Source of the DNA: Ichthyophis bannanicus
Taxonomy: Eukaryota > Chordata > Amphibia > Gymnophiona > Ichthyophiidae
Length of the DNA stretch: 64,000 bases
NCBI GenBank assembly: GCA_033557465.1
Contig: CM066034.1
Coordinates: forward strand, 413,022,159 to 413,086,158
Direction: 5' to 3'
The notes under the pieces: model-generated
Databases searched by the model: none
Told to the model about the DNA's origin: nothing
What the model saw: the letters and a program-made list of their open reading frames with translations, nothing else
Shown here: piece by piece, positions 32,822-44,740 of the stretch
Position numbering within the stretch: position 1 is the stretch's first letter
Layout: the number at the start of each line of letters is the position of its first letter
Made by a program: the position numbers and the translations under genes

Positions 32822-32945
32822 AATTATGGAACCTGTGTGTCTTTTTGGGAAACTGCTAGGTACTTATGACCTGGATTGACCACTGTTGGAAACAGGATAC
32901 TGGATCTTGATCTGACCCAGTATGGCATTTCTTATATTCTTATGT

Positions 32946-33429
32946 TCATGCTCTGAGCTTTAACATACAACTCTAACACAAGGCAACTGTATCGGCCCCT
33001 TAGAAGGCAATAATCAAAGCCTTTTCCATTGGTAAAATGGCATTTTACCAGCAAATATCAAGGCTTTCAGTACTGCCTAAAAGCCCCAACCTATCCACAG
33101 ATAAATGTATGTGCATTCAACAATGGATGACTTATTTGCCAGCTTACTGAAGAGCTCCAGGGAGGTGAACTGGGGCAGAGCGAGGGAGGCTCAAGGGGAA
33201 AGGCACATGGTGGGCTTTTCTCTTTCAAAAAGTTAGCAACCTTGTCAGTGCCCCAAGAGGGATCTGAGGAATATGCAGCCGGGTCAAGCACTCGTGCTGT
33301 TTGATTGGAAGATGGAGCTATGTAGAACTAGCCGGGGTCTCTCCAAGGCCTGCCACTCACTGGACCTACTGCTAGTTAATAGCATCTTTCAGTTTTCATT
33401 AACTTCAGAATAAGCGCTGCTATGAAAGA
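32946..33429. other. No recognised feature
   Basis: Nothing assignable in 32946-33429; no family motif in its short frames. Confidence 0.5.
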
Positions 33430-35430
33430 GTAAACAATCATTTCACATCTACCCATTCCATTTCACTCAGGATTTTATAGACCTCTATCATATCTCTCCT
33501 CAGCTGTCTCTTCTCCATGCTGAATAACCCTAACCCTTTTAGCCTTTTCCCATAGGAGAGTCATTTCATCACCCTTTATCATTTTGGTTGTACCTTTTCT
33601 AATGGCACTATATCTTTTTTTTACTTTCCTAAACAAGGGGAAAGAAAAGGCAATGTACCCAGTTTGAGAACAAAAAATATGTAGACGCTGCAATGGAGAA
33701 GAATATGCAATTAAATATATAAGCCTCTGATGGGGATACAATGCTGGCAGAGAAACTAAACTACATAGCGCAACACTTGCCCCTGTTGTCAGTCATAGGC
33801 TTCTAAGTCCACTATTATTTTTTATCAAATTCTAAATGCATTTAAAAGTTCAAAAAACATGCAACGGCACTTATCTGATGGCAATTCCTATCTCAAAGGG
33901 CGTAGACTCACTGTGGGAGTACTTATTTTTTCACCCCCCAACACTGAACAGAAAATTTCAATGTACTGTCTACAATCACATCCAAATCCTTTTCTTGGAT
34001 GGCAGCTCCCAATGTGGAACCTACCATTGCGTATCTCTCGTTTGAGTTATTATTCCCTACATGCATCACTTTGTACTTGTCCACATTAAATTTAATCAGC
34101 CATTTGGATGCCCAGTTTGCCAGTCTCCCAAGGTCCTCCTACAGTTTTTCACAATCCGCATATGATTTAACAATTCTGCATAAACAGATTGAGCTTTTGG
34201 AAAATTCTATGCGGAATATGAATTTAAGATTTTTTAATTTTCCTAAAACTCATGACTTATCTCTCTTTATATTGCTTAGGAAATATATTTCACTTCTCAT
34301 TGTCAATGCCTAGTATTTGCCTGATAACTTGATTTTTGATAATGCAACTGAAGTTCCTGGAATTATCTGTTGAAGAGATTCCACTCAGGGCTACTTTAGT
34401 TGGCATCATTTGTTTCTGAGTTTAATAAAAGTTGTATTTTAAAAGTAGAAACAAGAGCCCTTCTGTTGGCAAAATAATAATATTTCCTGATGTGTTGTGA
34501 GTTACCCAACTGAGGTATAGATGTTTTTTGCAATTGAAATCAAAGCCTTTTGGGAGCAACTTTCTTTTTGTGTTTTCCTTTTAAATGTTTGGTTGTGATA
34601 CAGGGGGCCTGGTATGTGTTTTTGAACCCCATCCAACTTGTGATGGAGTGATATTGCCTTACTGTGATGAAGTTATCCATTCTTTTTGCTTTATTGCTTC
34701 TTCATTGTGTTATAGTGTAGGAAATTTACCTAGCATTATAGAAGCATGTATGTCTCTGGGCTGGTTAAGTACTCTTCACTATTTGACATGAAATACAGAT
34801 TTAAAGTTATTGTATTTTTTTTATTTCCTTATTCACTTGTATGGGATAATTTCTGTATGTTTCCTTTGTATGAATTGTAAAACAAAATCTGAATATTTTG
34901 CTGTCATCTGCAAATTAATCACCTTGCTTGTTCCCAATTCCAGATCATTTATAAATATGTTAAAAAGCACTGGACCCAATACAGATCCCATTATTCACTT
35001 TTCTCCATTGAGAAACGTGAGCATTTATCCCTACTCTCTGTTTTTTATTTCTCAGCCAGCTTTCAATCCACAATAGGAAATTGCTTCCTATGTCATTACT
35101 TTTTAATTTCCTCAGGAGTCTCTGATGTAGGACTTTGTTGAACACTTTCAGAAAGTCTAAATATCCTATATCAACTGGCTCATCAAAGAAATGGAGAAGA
35201 TTGTTGAAGCAAGAATTTCCTTGGCTAAATCCATGTTGACTTTGTTCCATTAACCATGTGTGTCCATGCATCTAATAATTTATTCTTAATAATGATGTCC
35301 ACCATTTGACTGGTACTGACGTTAGGCTCACCTATCTTTAGTTTCCTGGAGCCCTTTTTAAAAATAGGTGTTACATTGGCCACCCTCCAATCTTCTGGTA
35401 CCACAGATGATTTTAATGATAGGTTAAAAA
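33430..35430 (-). mobile_element. Old CR1 LINE, antisense, in pieces
   Basis: Three collinear antisense pieces. 33430-33620 is the C-terminal region ('gacctctatcatatctctcc'). 33960-34177 is a thumb region ('ttgtacttgtccacattaaa'). 34880-35430 is RT, including the reverse complement of motif A and of NYRPVSL. An L1-like fragment and unassigned sequence (34178-34879) separate the last two. Sister-copy identity is clearly lower than for CR1-B, so this is an older subfamily. Confidence 0.8.
34178..34440 (+). mobile_element. L1-type ORF1 fragment
   Basis: One frame reads KQIELLENSMRNMNLRFFNF, closely resembling the coiled-coil/RRM junction FLENQVHRNNLRLLNFPK of the HAL1-like element at 53706-55264. 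'aataaaagttgtattttaaa' near 34420 may be a polyadenylation tail. The gap between ORF1 and tail is shortened. 34441-34879 shows nothing recognisable. Confidence 0.6.
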
Positions 35431-35693
35431 TGGACCAGGTTCTACAGGTTGCAAGCCTGAGACCATGTCCAAGTCCAGCATCTAGCTCCAGAAGATACTC
35501 TTGGGGGATGAAGGAGAAGGGTTCCCCAACTTGAGAATAGCTACTGTGGAAGGAGAGTGACTGTAACTGTCTATTTGATGTTTACTCTGCCATTATATTT
35601 TCTTATTGTTGTTCACTGCATGTGGGTAAAGCAAGGAGTGAGTGGATCTAAAGTGCTAACAGCCTTCCAGTTTTACTGTTCCCTACCTGGAAC
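35431..35693. other. No recognised feature
   Basis: A short unassigned stretch between the old CR1 and the MITE. It ends with one copy of the MITE target duplication (35686-35693). Confidence 0.5.
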
Positions 35694-35872
35694 CAGAGCC
35701 GTTCCAAGAATTGTTTCAAAGTGTTGGCGGCCTAGGCAAACCTTAAGTCATATGTCCTCCTGGTAGTTAGAATCTATTGTTTAGCTTTGATTGGCCCGCT
35801 TTTTGTGCCCTCCCCCTCCCAGCTGCTACTCTAGACAACTGCCAAGTTTGCCTAATGATTGGGCTGGCCCTG
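35694..35872. mobile_element. 179-bp hAT MITE
   Basis: Ends CAGAGCCGTTCC and GGGCTGGCCCTG are imperfect inverted repeats. The 8-bp duplication CCTGGAAC lies at 35686-35693 and 35873-35880. Internally, CTAGGCAA near the left and TTGCCTAA near the right are also inverted. The related right end at 63313 and left end at 21557 belong to the same broad family. Confidence 0.88.
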
Positions 35873-36267
35873 CCTGGAACCCTAAAAATGACTGGAGAGT
35901 TAAACCTGCAAAGTCAGTGTTATCTATCTGAAGTTGTACCCCTGTCCATTAACATAGCTGTAAAATCCTGCTGTAAGGACTACTACTACTACTACTACTA
36001 TTTAGCACTTACATAGCGCCACGCACGCAGTGCTGTACATTCAAACATACAAGAGACAGTCCCTGCTCATCAGAGTCTTGCTCATCAGAGCTTACAATCT
36101 AGTCTAGTCACAGCAATACAGGGCATAAGTGAAATCGGTGCAAGGCACAGTACGGTCTTTATAATTCGGTCATGAAAATTGACGGGGGTTAGGTTAAGAT
36201 GAGGACAGAAGTTAGGATATAAACGCGACAGTGAAGAGGTGGGTCTTCAACCTGGATATGAAGAGGG

Positions 36268-38125
36268 TCAGGGAGGGTGCCTGGCATATAGGCACAGGTA
36301 GGCTGTTCCAGGTGTAAGGTGCAGCAAGGTGAAAGGAGCGAAGTCAGGAATTAGCGGCGCGAGTGAAAGGCCTAGATAGAAGTAATTTGCTAGCTGAGCG
36401 AAGTTCCTGAGAGGGAGCATAGGGAGAGATAAGAGATGAGAGGTACTGAGGGCCATAGAGTGAATGCATTTATAGGTCAGTAGAAGAAGTTTGAATTGGA
36501 TGCGGAATTGGATAGGGAGCCAGTGAAGCGACTTGAGAAGAGGAGTAATGTGGGCATGGCAAGGCTGGTAGAAGATTAGTCGAGCCGCGTAATTTTGTAT
36601 AGATTGAAGGGGAAGGAGATGGCTCACGGGGAGACCAGCAAGGAGTAGGTTGCAGTAGTCAAGGCGAGAGGAGATTAAGGAGTGGATAAGTGTTTTGGTA
36701 GTGTGTTCAGAAAGGAAGGGGCGGATTTTGCTAATGTTGTACAGAAAGAAGCAGCAGGTCTTAGCTATGAGCTGGATATGTGTGGAGAAGGAGAGGGAGG
36801 TGTCAAAGATAACCCCAGATTGCGGGCCAAGGGAACAGGAAGGATAGTAGATCCATCCACAGAGACTGAGAAAGGGGGAAGAGGAGGGGAGGAGTTGGGG
36901 GGAAAGACAAGGAGTTCAGTCTTGGCCATGTTCAATTTCAATCGGCAATGAGACATCTAGGCAGCAATCTCAGAAAGGCAGGCAGAGATCTTGGTCTGGA
37001 TTGCTGGAGAGATATTAGGTGTGGAGAGGTAGATTTGGGAGTCATTGACATAGAGATGCTACTGAAAGCCATGGGAGGAGATAAGCACGCCAAGGGCTTG
37101 GGTATAGAGAGAGAAAAGGAGGGGGCCCAAGACAGATCCCTGGGGTACACCTACATGGAGCGGGGTAGGAGAGGAGGAGGAGCCGCCAGAACATACACTG
37201 AAGGAGCGATGGGAGAGGTAGGAGGAGAACCAGGGAAGTACGGAGCCCATGAAACCAAGAGAGGAGAGGGTGGTGAGAAGACTGTGGTCAACAGTGTCAA
37301 AGGCAGCAGAGAGGTCAAGAAGGATGAGGATAGAGTAGAGGCCCTTAGATTTAGCCAGGAACAAGTCATTGGAGACTTTTGTAAGTGCTATTTCAGTGAC
37401 GTGTAAGGGACGGAAGCCAGATTGTAGTGGGTCCAGGAGGGCCTGGGAGGTGAGGAAGTCAAGGCAGCGGCGGTGGACTGCTCATTCTAGTAGTTTAGAT
37501 ATTTATGTATTTATTTATTTATTTACAGTCTCTTTTATACCGCACTATTCAACATCAGTGCGGTTTACATAACAACAGAAAGCTTATACGGTGCCGGAAT
37601 CTGCTCCGCATTTACAAAGAACAGGTGCTTAAACTTGGGTAAAACTGGGGAAACTATTTACATATAGGCATCACATCAAGTCGAATCAAAGAGTATTCAT
37701 AGTGCATTGGAACTAGAAGGGGGAGCGGTTAATGATATGACGGGAAGGAGGGAGATGAGTCGATAGTTAGAAGGACAGGTAGGATCAACTGAGGGTTTCT
37801 TGAGGAGGGGTGTGACAACAGCGTGTTTGAAGTCTGCGGGGACAGTTACAGTGGAGAGTGAATGGTTGAGAATATGAGAGATGGAGGGGACAACGGTGGG
37901 GGGGATAGGGTGTAGGAGATGGGTGGGAATAGGGTCAGAGGAGCAGGTGGTGGGTTTGGAGGAGGAAAGAAGGAGTGTGGTTTCCTCTTCGGAGATCGTA
38001 TGGAAGGAGGAAAGGGTAGCAGTGGAAGTATGGGTGGGAGGAAAGAATTGGGGGGGGGGGGGCGGTAGATAAGGGGGCAGGGAATTGGAGGGTGATCTTG
38101 TGGATTTTGTCATGGAAGTAGTCAT
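36268..38125 (-). pseudogene. L2 reverse transcriptase, broken
   Basis: In order from 38125: SSDPIPTHLL, HAVVTPLLKKPSVDPTCPSN and YRLISLLPVIS. Then, after the nested insertion, [17 protein letters not shown] (motif A) and [16 protein letters not shown] at 37364-37100. The region around 36950-36770 carries LNMAKTELLVFPPN. The C-terminal block is at 36627-36268 (SIQNYAARLIFYQPCHAHIT, LKSLHWLPIQFRIQFK). Breaks lie near 37500 (insertion), 37060 and 36680. Confidence 0.85.
37497..37718 (-). mobile_element. L2 tail nested in L2
   Basis: Starts with the reversed TAAA tail ('atttatttatttatttac') followed by 'accgcactattcaacatcag' and 'tgcggtttacat'. It is an antisense L2/short-tail element interrupting the host L2 RT. 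Confidence 0.75.
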
Positions 38126-38155
38126 GGAAGTATTCAGCTAGGGTTGGGCAGACTA

Positions 38156-38599
38156 AAGTGGCATCCAGAAAATGTGGGGCCAGGATTGGTATCCAAAAGA
38201 TCCAGATTATTTGTCTTTTGGACAAAAAGCTAGGTTTTGGCTTAATGAAGGTATTTTTGGACTGTCCTGAAATTTTTTCTTGTGAAGTTCACTCAGTTAT
38301 CAGTGGATAACTAAGTGAATGATCCAGCAGGATTGTACCAAGTTAGAAATGCGCCCTGTGCAACTACCAAATCTAGCGTTCCCCTCTGCCCCAGCCACAT
38401 GCAGTAACTGACTTTTTTGAGCTTCTTGAAAGTCCGGTCCCCTTCTGTACTTGTGCTCTGTGCGGCCGCACCATTCACACAGCCCTTGGTATGGCGCTGA
38501 GGTCCAGCCCCAATGCAGCCTATACTTTTGAAAAATCACTTGGCAAATTCTTCCCATGAATTTGCAGGTTCAAAACAGGCACCATTTCCTGCCAGGAAG
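38156..38599. other. No recognised feature
   Basis: No repeat or coding motif identified. The minus frame at 38300-38557 is unassigned. Confidence 0.45.
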
Positions 38600-39377
38600 C
38601 TTTGGGTAAGGTATATGGTTCGGAACAATGTATCCTTGAAGGATACTACCAAACAAAATGAAGTTAGGGCATATCAGCATAGAGATTCCAATAAAGACAA
38701 ACATAGCCCAAATGCCCTTGAGTACAGAGCAGACAGAGCTTAAAGATTCCAAATTACCTCTGGCTACCGATAGCCAGATTAGTATGAATAAAATATAGTC
38801 TAAAAAGCTTGTATGCAAATGCTAGAAGTCTAAAAAATAAGTAGGAAGAGTTAGAATATATAGCACTAAATGAGAAGTTAGATATGATTGGTATCTCAGA
38901 GACATGGTGGAAGGAGGACAACCAGTGGGACACTGCGATACCTAGGTACAAACTATATTGTAATGATAGAGGTGAGCAAATTGGTGGAGGAGTTGCGCTC
39001 TATGTTAGAGAGGGCATTGAGTCAGAAAGGATTAAAGTTTTGCAGGAAACAAAATTTGCTGTAGAATCTCTATGGATTGAAATTCCATGTAAAAAGGGGA
39101 ACGCAAAGGCAGTGGGGGTATACTATCGCCCTCATGGACAGAATGAACAAATCAATGATGAAATGCTCAAAGAAATCAGGGAAACTAACAAAAGTTACAG
39201 CACAGTAATAATAATGAGTGATTTCAACTACCCTGGAATTGACTGACTCAGTGTCACGACAGGAAACATAGAAACATAGAAAAATGACGAAAGAAAAAGA
39301 CCACATGGCCTATCTAGTCTGTCCTTCCATATCAACAACAGTCCCCTTTTTTCCTTTAGAGATCCTCTGTGTTTCTT

Positions 39378-42085
39378 CTATGCTTTCTTGAATTCAGATA
39401 CCGTCCTCATCTCTACCACCTCCACTGGGAGACTATTCCATGGATTCACCACTCTTTCCGTAAAGAAATATTTCCACATAGCACTCCTGAACCTATCCCC
39501 TTTCACCCTCATCCCATGTCCCCTCATAGCAGAGCTTGCTTTCAAATGAAAGAGGCTCTCCCCCTGTGCATTTATGCCACGGAGGAATTTAAACGTCTCA
39601 ATCATATCACCTTTATTCAGCCTTTCCTCTAAGGTGTACATATTAAGATCCTTAAGTCTGTCCTCATATGCTTTCTAACGAAAACCACTAACCATTTTTA
39701 GTAGCTACCCTCTGTACTGACTCCATCCTTTTTATATCCTTTTGAAGGTGTGGTCTCTAGAATTGCACACAATACTCCAAATGGTCGCACCAAAGACTTA
39801 TACAGAGGCACTATCACCTCCTTTTTTCTGCTAGCCATTCCCCTCCCTATGCACCCAAGCATCCTTCTAGCTTTTGCTGCCGCCTTTTCTACCTGCTTAG
39901 CTACTTTAAGATCATCAGACACAACCACAAAGTCCCGCTCTTCTTTAGTGGACAAAAGTACTTCACCCCCTATACTATATTGCTCTCTTGGATTGCTGCA
40001 GCCCAAATGCATGACCTTGCATTTTTTAACATTAAATCGCAGCTGCCAAATTCTAGACCATTCTTCAAGCTTAGCTAGATCCCTCCTCATGTTATCTACA
40101 CTTTCCTGGGTGTCTACTCTATTGCAGAGTTTGGTATCATCCGCAAAGAGGTAAACTTTACCCGACAGTCCTTCCGCTATATCACTAACAAAGATGTTAA
40201 AAAGAATCGGACCAAGGACAGATCCCTGGGGCACACCACTGGTAACTTCATTCTCCTCAGAGTGAGATCCATTTACCTGTACCCTTTGTTGCCTCCCACC
40301 CAACCAATTTCTAACCCAAGTAGTAACTTTAGGGTCCATCCCTAGGGTGCTCAGTTTGATTATAAGTCGCCTGTGAGGAACAGTGTCAAAGGCTTTACTG
40401 AAATCTAAATACACCATATCTAGGGTTCTCCTTCGGTCCAACTCCCTGGTCACCCAGTCAAAGAAATCAATCAGATTTGTCTGACAAGACCTGCCTCTGG
40501 TGAATCCATGTTGCCTCGGATCCTGTAATCCGCTGGACTCCAGAAACCTCACTATTTTCTCTTTCAGCAGCGTTTCCAAGAATTTATTCACCACCGAAGT
40601 TAAACTAACCGGTCTGTAGTTTTCAACCACATACTTACTTCTGCTTTTGTGTAAAGCTGGGGTCACCAACCTCCAGAGGGCCGCGGGCCGCACAGCCGAC
40701 TACCGGGAGCCTCGCGGGCCGCACCCCCCTTCTCCCCGTCCCCGCGAAAAAAAACAACAAACGCAAAATTATGAAAACAATGGCTGATCACCTTTATTGA
40801 ATTTAATGAGATGGCTGATGATTCATGCTAGCAGACAAACGCTTAAAGTCCGGCTTCACAGATGACACTGACAGGAGAAGGGACGCTTGCAGGTGGTCAT
40901 CGGTGAGCTGCGAGCGCGTGGATACAATGGCGGGAATCCTTGGCAGGCCGCACGTAATGTTAACCGGGGTAGAGCCTTGCGGGCTGCACGAAGGGACCTC
41001 GTGGGCCGCATGCGGCCCACGGGCCGCAGGTTGGTGACCCCTGGTGTAAAGGGACGACATGAGCCTCTCTCCAGTCCTTTGGCACCACTCCCGATTCCAA
41101 CGAGGCATTGAAAAGGTCAGTCAGTGGAGCTGCTAGAACGTCCCCAAGTTCCTTCAGTATTCTAGGGTGTATTCCATCTGGCCCCATCGCTTTGTCTACT
41201 TAGCTAGTTTAGCTAGTTTCTCACGAACACAGTCTATTGAAAATTCTTCAAGATGCCCCTCGCTTCCATTCCTATTTGTGGGTGTTTTCTTCATCAGTGA
41301 ACAGAAATATTTTTTAAGCTATTCCGCTTTATCCTCATCAGCTTCTACATATTCCTCCCCTTCACCCTTGAGTCTGACAATACCACTTTTGCCCTTCCTC
41401 TTCTTAATAACATATCTGAAAAATATCTTATCCCCCCCATTTTATTGCATTGGCTAATTCCTCCTCTTTTTGAATCTTTGCTTTCCTGATTACTTTGCTA
41501 ACGTCTCTAAGTTTTTCCAAATATAGATGCCTGTCTTTCTCTCTCTGTGATCTCTTGTATTTTATGAAGGCTTCCCTCTTTTTCTTCACCTTTTTAGTTA
41601 CTTCTTTCGAAAACCATAGCAGTCTCCTTTTCCTTTTACCTCTATTTACCATTTTAACAAAAAAGGTTGGTTGCCCTTAAAACATCCCCTTTCAGTTTTG
41701 CCCACTGTTTTCCTACATCCCCAGCTATTCTCATCTTGCTAACGTCTCCCTGAGGTATTGGTCCATCTTGGCAAAGTTAGTTTTCCTAAAGTCTAAGACC
41801 CTTGCTTTTGAATGGATTCTATCAGCCATAGTCCTAATACTGAATCACACCATCTGGTGATCACTGGATGCAAAATGATCTCCCACTATAACATCAGAAA
41901 CACTTTCACCATTGGTAAGCACCAACTCCAGCATGGCCCCTTCATGTGTGGGGTCTGTTACCAATTGCCTGACTAATTCTCCCTGTAGAGAATCCAGGAT
42001 CTAATTACCTGTAGATGATACTGCAGCAGGAATGTGGCAATCAACATCTGGCTTATTGAAATCCCCTATCAGTAGCACTTCCCTA
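39378..42085 (-). pseudogene. CR1-A ORF2, broken
   Basis: A possible endonuclease/linker region lies at 42085-41660, then KRKRRLLWFSKEVTKKVKKK (41652-41428) and GPDGIHPRILKELGDVLA (41187 onward). RT continues past the [77 protein letters not shown] and LFADDTKLCNRVD, so motifs A and C are intact. A frame change after LVRP (39790) precedes the C-terminal block MYTLEERLNKGDMIETFKFL at 39641-39378. Confidence 0.88.
40657..41043. mobile_element. 387-bp hAT MITE
   Basis: Ends CTGGGGTCACCAACCT and AGGTTGGTGACCCCTG are inverted with one mismatch. The 8-bp duplication GTGTAAAG is at 40649-40656 and 41044-41051. 'gggccgcatgcggcccac' near the right end is a palindrome. The terminal repeat resembles that of the 2.96-kb element at 58643-61604. 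No transposase is encoded. Confidence 0.93.
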
Positions 42086-44395
42086 GGAAGATAAAGTTTC
42101 TGGATGAAATAAATGACTGCTTCTTAGAGCAGCTGGTTCATGAACCGACCAGAGGGGAAGCCATTTTGTACCTAGTGGAATGCCAGATCTGGTGCAAGAG
42201 ATAAGTGTGTTGGGGCCACTTGACAATAGTGATCATAGCCTGCTCGCGTTTGATTTAATTAATAGAGGAGGGATTTTAAGGAAATCCACAGTACTACCTT
42301 TTAACTTTCGAAAGGGAGACTATGATAAAATGAGGAAAATAGTTAAGAAAAAAGTAAAAGGAGCAGTTGCAAAGTTTAAAGACGTACATCATGCTTGGGT
42401 TTTGTATAAAAATACTATCTTGGAAGCCCAGACCAGCTATATTCCACACTTTAAGAAAAGTGGAAGGAAGTTCAAAAAACTGCCAGCATGGTTTAAAGGT
42501 GAGGTCAGAGAGGTTGTTGTTGCCAAAAAAGCATCTTTCAGGAAATGGAAAAAAGAGACAAATGACAAAAACTGGAAACAGCACAAGCACTAGCAAGTTA
42601 GATAAGGCAGGCAAAGACAGAATTTGAGAAGAAGCTTGCTGTGGAAGCAAAAATGCATAACAAAGACTTTTTCAAGTACATTCATAGCAAAAAACCTGTG
42701 AGAGAGTCAGTTGGACTCTTAGATGCTAGAGGGGTAAAAGGGGCACTAAGAGGGGACAAGGCCATAGCGGAGAGACTGAATGAATTCTTTTCTTCGGTCT
42801 TTACTGAAGAAGATGTACCCATGACTGAAGTGGTATTTAAAGGTGATACTGCAGAAGAATTGAAAGAAATATTGATACATTGGGAAGATGTTTTACAATT
42901 TGATAAACTGAAGAGTAGCAAATCATCTGGACTGGATGGTATGCATCCAAGGGTGTTGAAAGAACTGAAATGAGATTTCAGACCTGCTATTAGAAATTTG
43001 TGAACTCTCATTAAAATCATCTGTAATACCTGAAAATTGGAGGATGGCCAATGCAACGCCAATTTTTAAAAAGGGATCCAGGGGTGATCTGGGTGAGTCT
43101 GACGTCAGTACGAGGAAAAATGGTAGAAACCAACATAAAGAACAAAATTACTGAACATGTAGATAGCCATGGATTAATGGGAGACGGCCAACATGGTTTT
43201 AGGCAAGGAAGATCTTGTCTTACTAATCTGATATGTTTTTTGAAGATGTGAATAAACAGGTGGTAGACAAAGGTGAGTTGGTTGATATAGTGTATTTTGA
43301 CTTTGAGGAAGCCTTTGACAAGGTCCCTCTTCGGAGACTTTTGGCAAAATTAAAGAGTCATGGGATAGGAGGCAGTGTACTACTGTGGATCAGGAACTGG
43401 TTAAAAGATAGAAAGCAGAGGGTAGGGCTAAATGGCCAATTTTCCCAATGGAGAAAGATGAATAGTGGAGTACTCCAGGGATCTGTGCTGGGTCTGCTGC
43501 TTTTTAACATATTCATAAATAACCTGGAAAAGGGAATAACGAGTGAGGTTATCAAATTTGAAGATCACACAAAACTATTTAAAGCTGTTAAAAATTTCAA
43601 GAGGATATGATAAATTGGAAGACTGGGCAACCTAATGGCAGACAAAATTTAATGTGGACAAGTGTGCAGCGGCAGCCAAGAGAGCAAATAGAATGCTAGG
43701 TATCATAAGGAAAAGAATGGAAAATAAAACAAAAGATATTATAATGCCTCTATATCGTTCCATGGTGAGACTGCACCTTGAATATTGTGTGCAATTCTGG
43801 TCGCCGCATCTTAAAAAGGATGTAGCATTATCAGAAAAGGTTCAGAGAAGAGCCACCAAAATGGTAAAGGGGATGGAAGCATACTCCTATGAAGAAAGGC
43901 TAAAAAAATTAGGGCTCTTTAAACCTGGAAAAGAGACGGCTGAGGGGAGATATGATAGAAGTCTATAAATTAATGAACGGAGTGGAACGGGTAAACGTAG
44001 ATCGATTGTTTACGTTATCAGAATATAGAAAGACTAGGGGACATGCAATGAAGTTACAGGGTAAACTATTTAAGACTAATAAAAAGAAATATTTTTTTCA
44101 CTCAACGTGTAATCAAACTCTGGAATTTGTTACCGGAGGATGTAGTAAAGGCTGTTAGTGTAGCTGGCTTTAAAAAAGGTTTGGACAAGTTCCTGTAGGA
44201 AAGGTCCATAAACCATTATTAAGAAGGGACCCAGGATATCAATGCTTGACCCAGTACAAGTATTGCGGAACCTGTGTCTTTTGGGGAAACTGCTAGGTAT
44301 GTATGACCTAGATTGGCCACTGTTGGAAACAGGATACTGGGCTTGATGGACCTTGGTCTGACCCAGTATGGCATATCTTATGTTCTTATGATTGT

Positions 44396-44740
44396 TTACG
44401 TCATCAGAATAGGGGACATGCAATGAAGCTACAAGATAACCTATTTAAGACTAATAAGAGAAAAAAAATTTTTACTCAACGTGTAATCAAACTCCGTAAT
44501 TTATCTCCGGAGGATGTAGTAAAAGCTGCTAGTGTAGCTGGGTTTAAAAAAGATTTGGACAAGTTCCTGGAGGAAAGGTCAATAAACCATTATTAAAATG
44601 GACCAGGGATATCACTGCTTGACCCAATACAACCATTGTGAAACCTAGGTACTTATGACCTAGATTGGCCAATGTTGGAAACTGGGCTTGATGAGCCTTG
44701 GTCTGACCCAGTATGGCATATGTTCTTATGTTCTTAATGA
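44396..44740 (+). mobile_element. CR1-B 3' fragment, second copy
   Basis: Repeats the last coding block and 3' UTR ('atgtagtaaaagctgctagt', 'gacctagattggccaatg') and ends with the TTATGTTC tail. It starts where the previous copy ends, so it is either a second insertion at the tail or a partial tandem duplication. Confidence 0.85.

Larger units (their letters stand above)
31741..32945 (+). mobile_element. CR1-B fragment with nested insertions
   Basis: 31741-32335 encodes the C-terminal block (MLGIIRKGMENKTKDIIM, EYCVQFWSLYLKKDIAELE) with a stop after NID at 32066. The 3' UTR pauses at about 32335 and resumes at 32822 ('attatggaacctgtgtgtc') to end near 32945. The gap is filled by TA repeats, a mariner-like MITE and L2-type tails. 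Confidence 0.88.
35982..38155 (-). mobile_element. L2-clade LINE, antisense
   Basis: The 3' tail is the triplet run at 35983-36001 (TAG repeats on the minus strand). Next comes the 3' UTR with 'gcagtgctgtacattcaaac' and 'cagagcttacaatctagtc'. The RT follows toward 38125. It is 5'-truncated before the endonuclease. A second L2 tail is nested at 37497-37718. This is a different L2 subfamily from the TAAA-tailed ones. Confidence 0.88.
39262..42088 (-). mobile_element. CR1-A LINE inserted antisense in CR1-B
   Basis: The 3' end is at 39262 (repeated CATAGAAA) and the element runs to 42088, within the endonuclease domain ('atcaacatctggcttattga' region). It is 5'-truncated. A hAT MITE with a target duplication interrupts it at 40657-41043. 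The insertion splits CR1-B in the endonuclease after GIDWVSVT-equivalent sequence. Confidence 0.92.
38619..44158 (+). pseudogene. CR1-B ORF2, multiply broken
   Basis: Endonuclease: ISETWWKEDNQWDT and MSDFNYPGID (consensus GDFN, so the Gly is changed). After the insertion, GPLDNSDHSLLAFDLI. RT: SSGLDGMHPRVLKEL (consensus SPGPDGIHP), VYFDFEEAFDKVPLRR (motif A Asp present), GVLQGSVLGLLLFN and KFEDHTKLF, in which motif C FADD has become FEDH. About 140 bp between the region after motif C and CAAAAKRANRML is deleted near 43610-43660. Frameshifts lie at 42600, 42970 and 43930. Confidence 0.88.
38600..44395 (+). mobile_element. CR1-B LINE interrupted by CR1-A
   Basis: 38600-39261 holds the ORF2 start and endonuclease, and 42089-44395 the rest of the element with the 3' UTR and TTATGTTC tail. 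The two sides join exactly across the CR1-A insertion: 'cagtgtcacgacagga' on the left and 'gataaagtttctggatgaaa' on the right are consecutive in the copy at 10257. ORF1 is absent (5' truncation). Confidence 0.92.

Noticed and set aside
35983..36001. TAC triplet microsatellite
   Set aside because: It is the 3' tail of an antisense L2, since the same run precedes the same 3' UTR at 52447.
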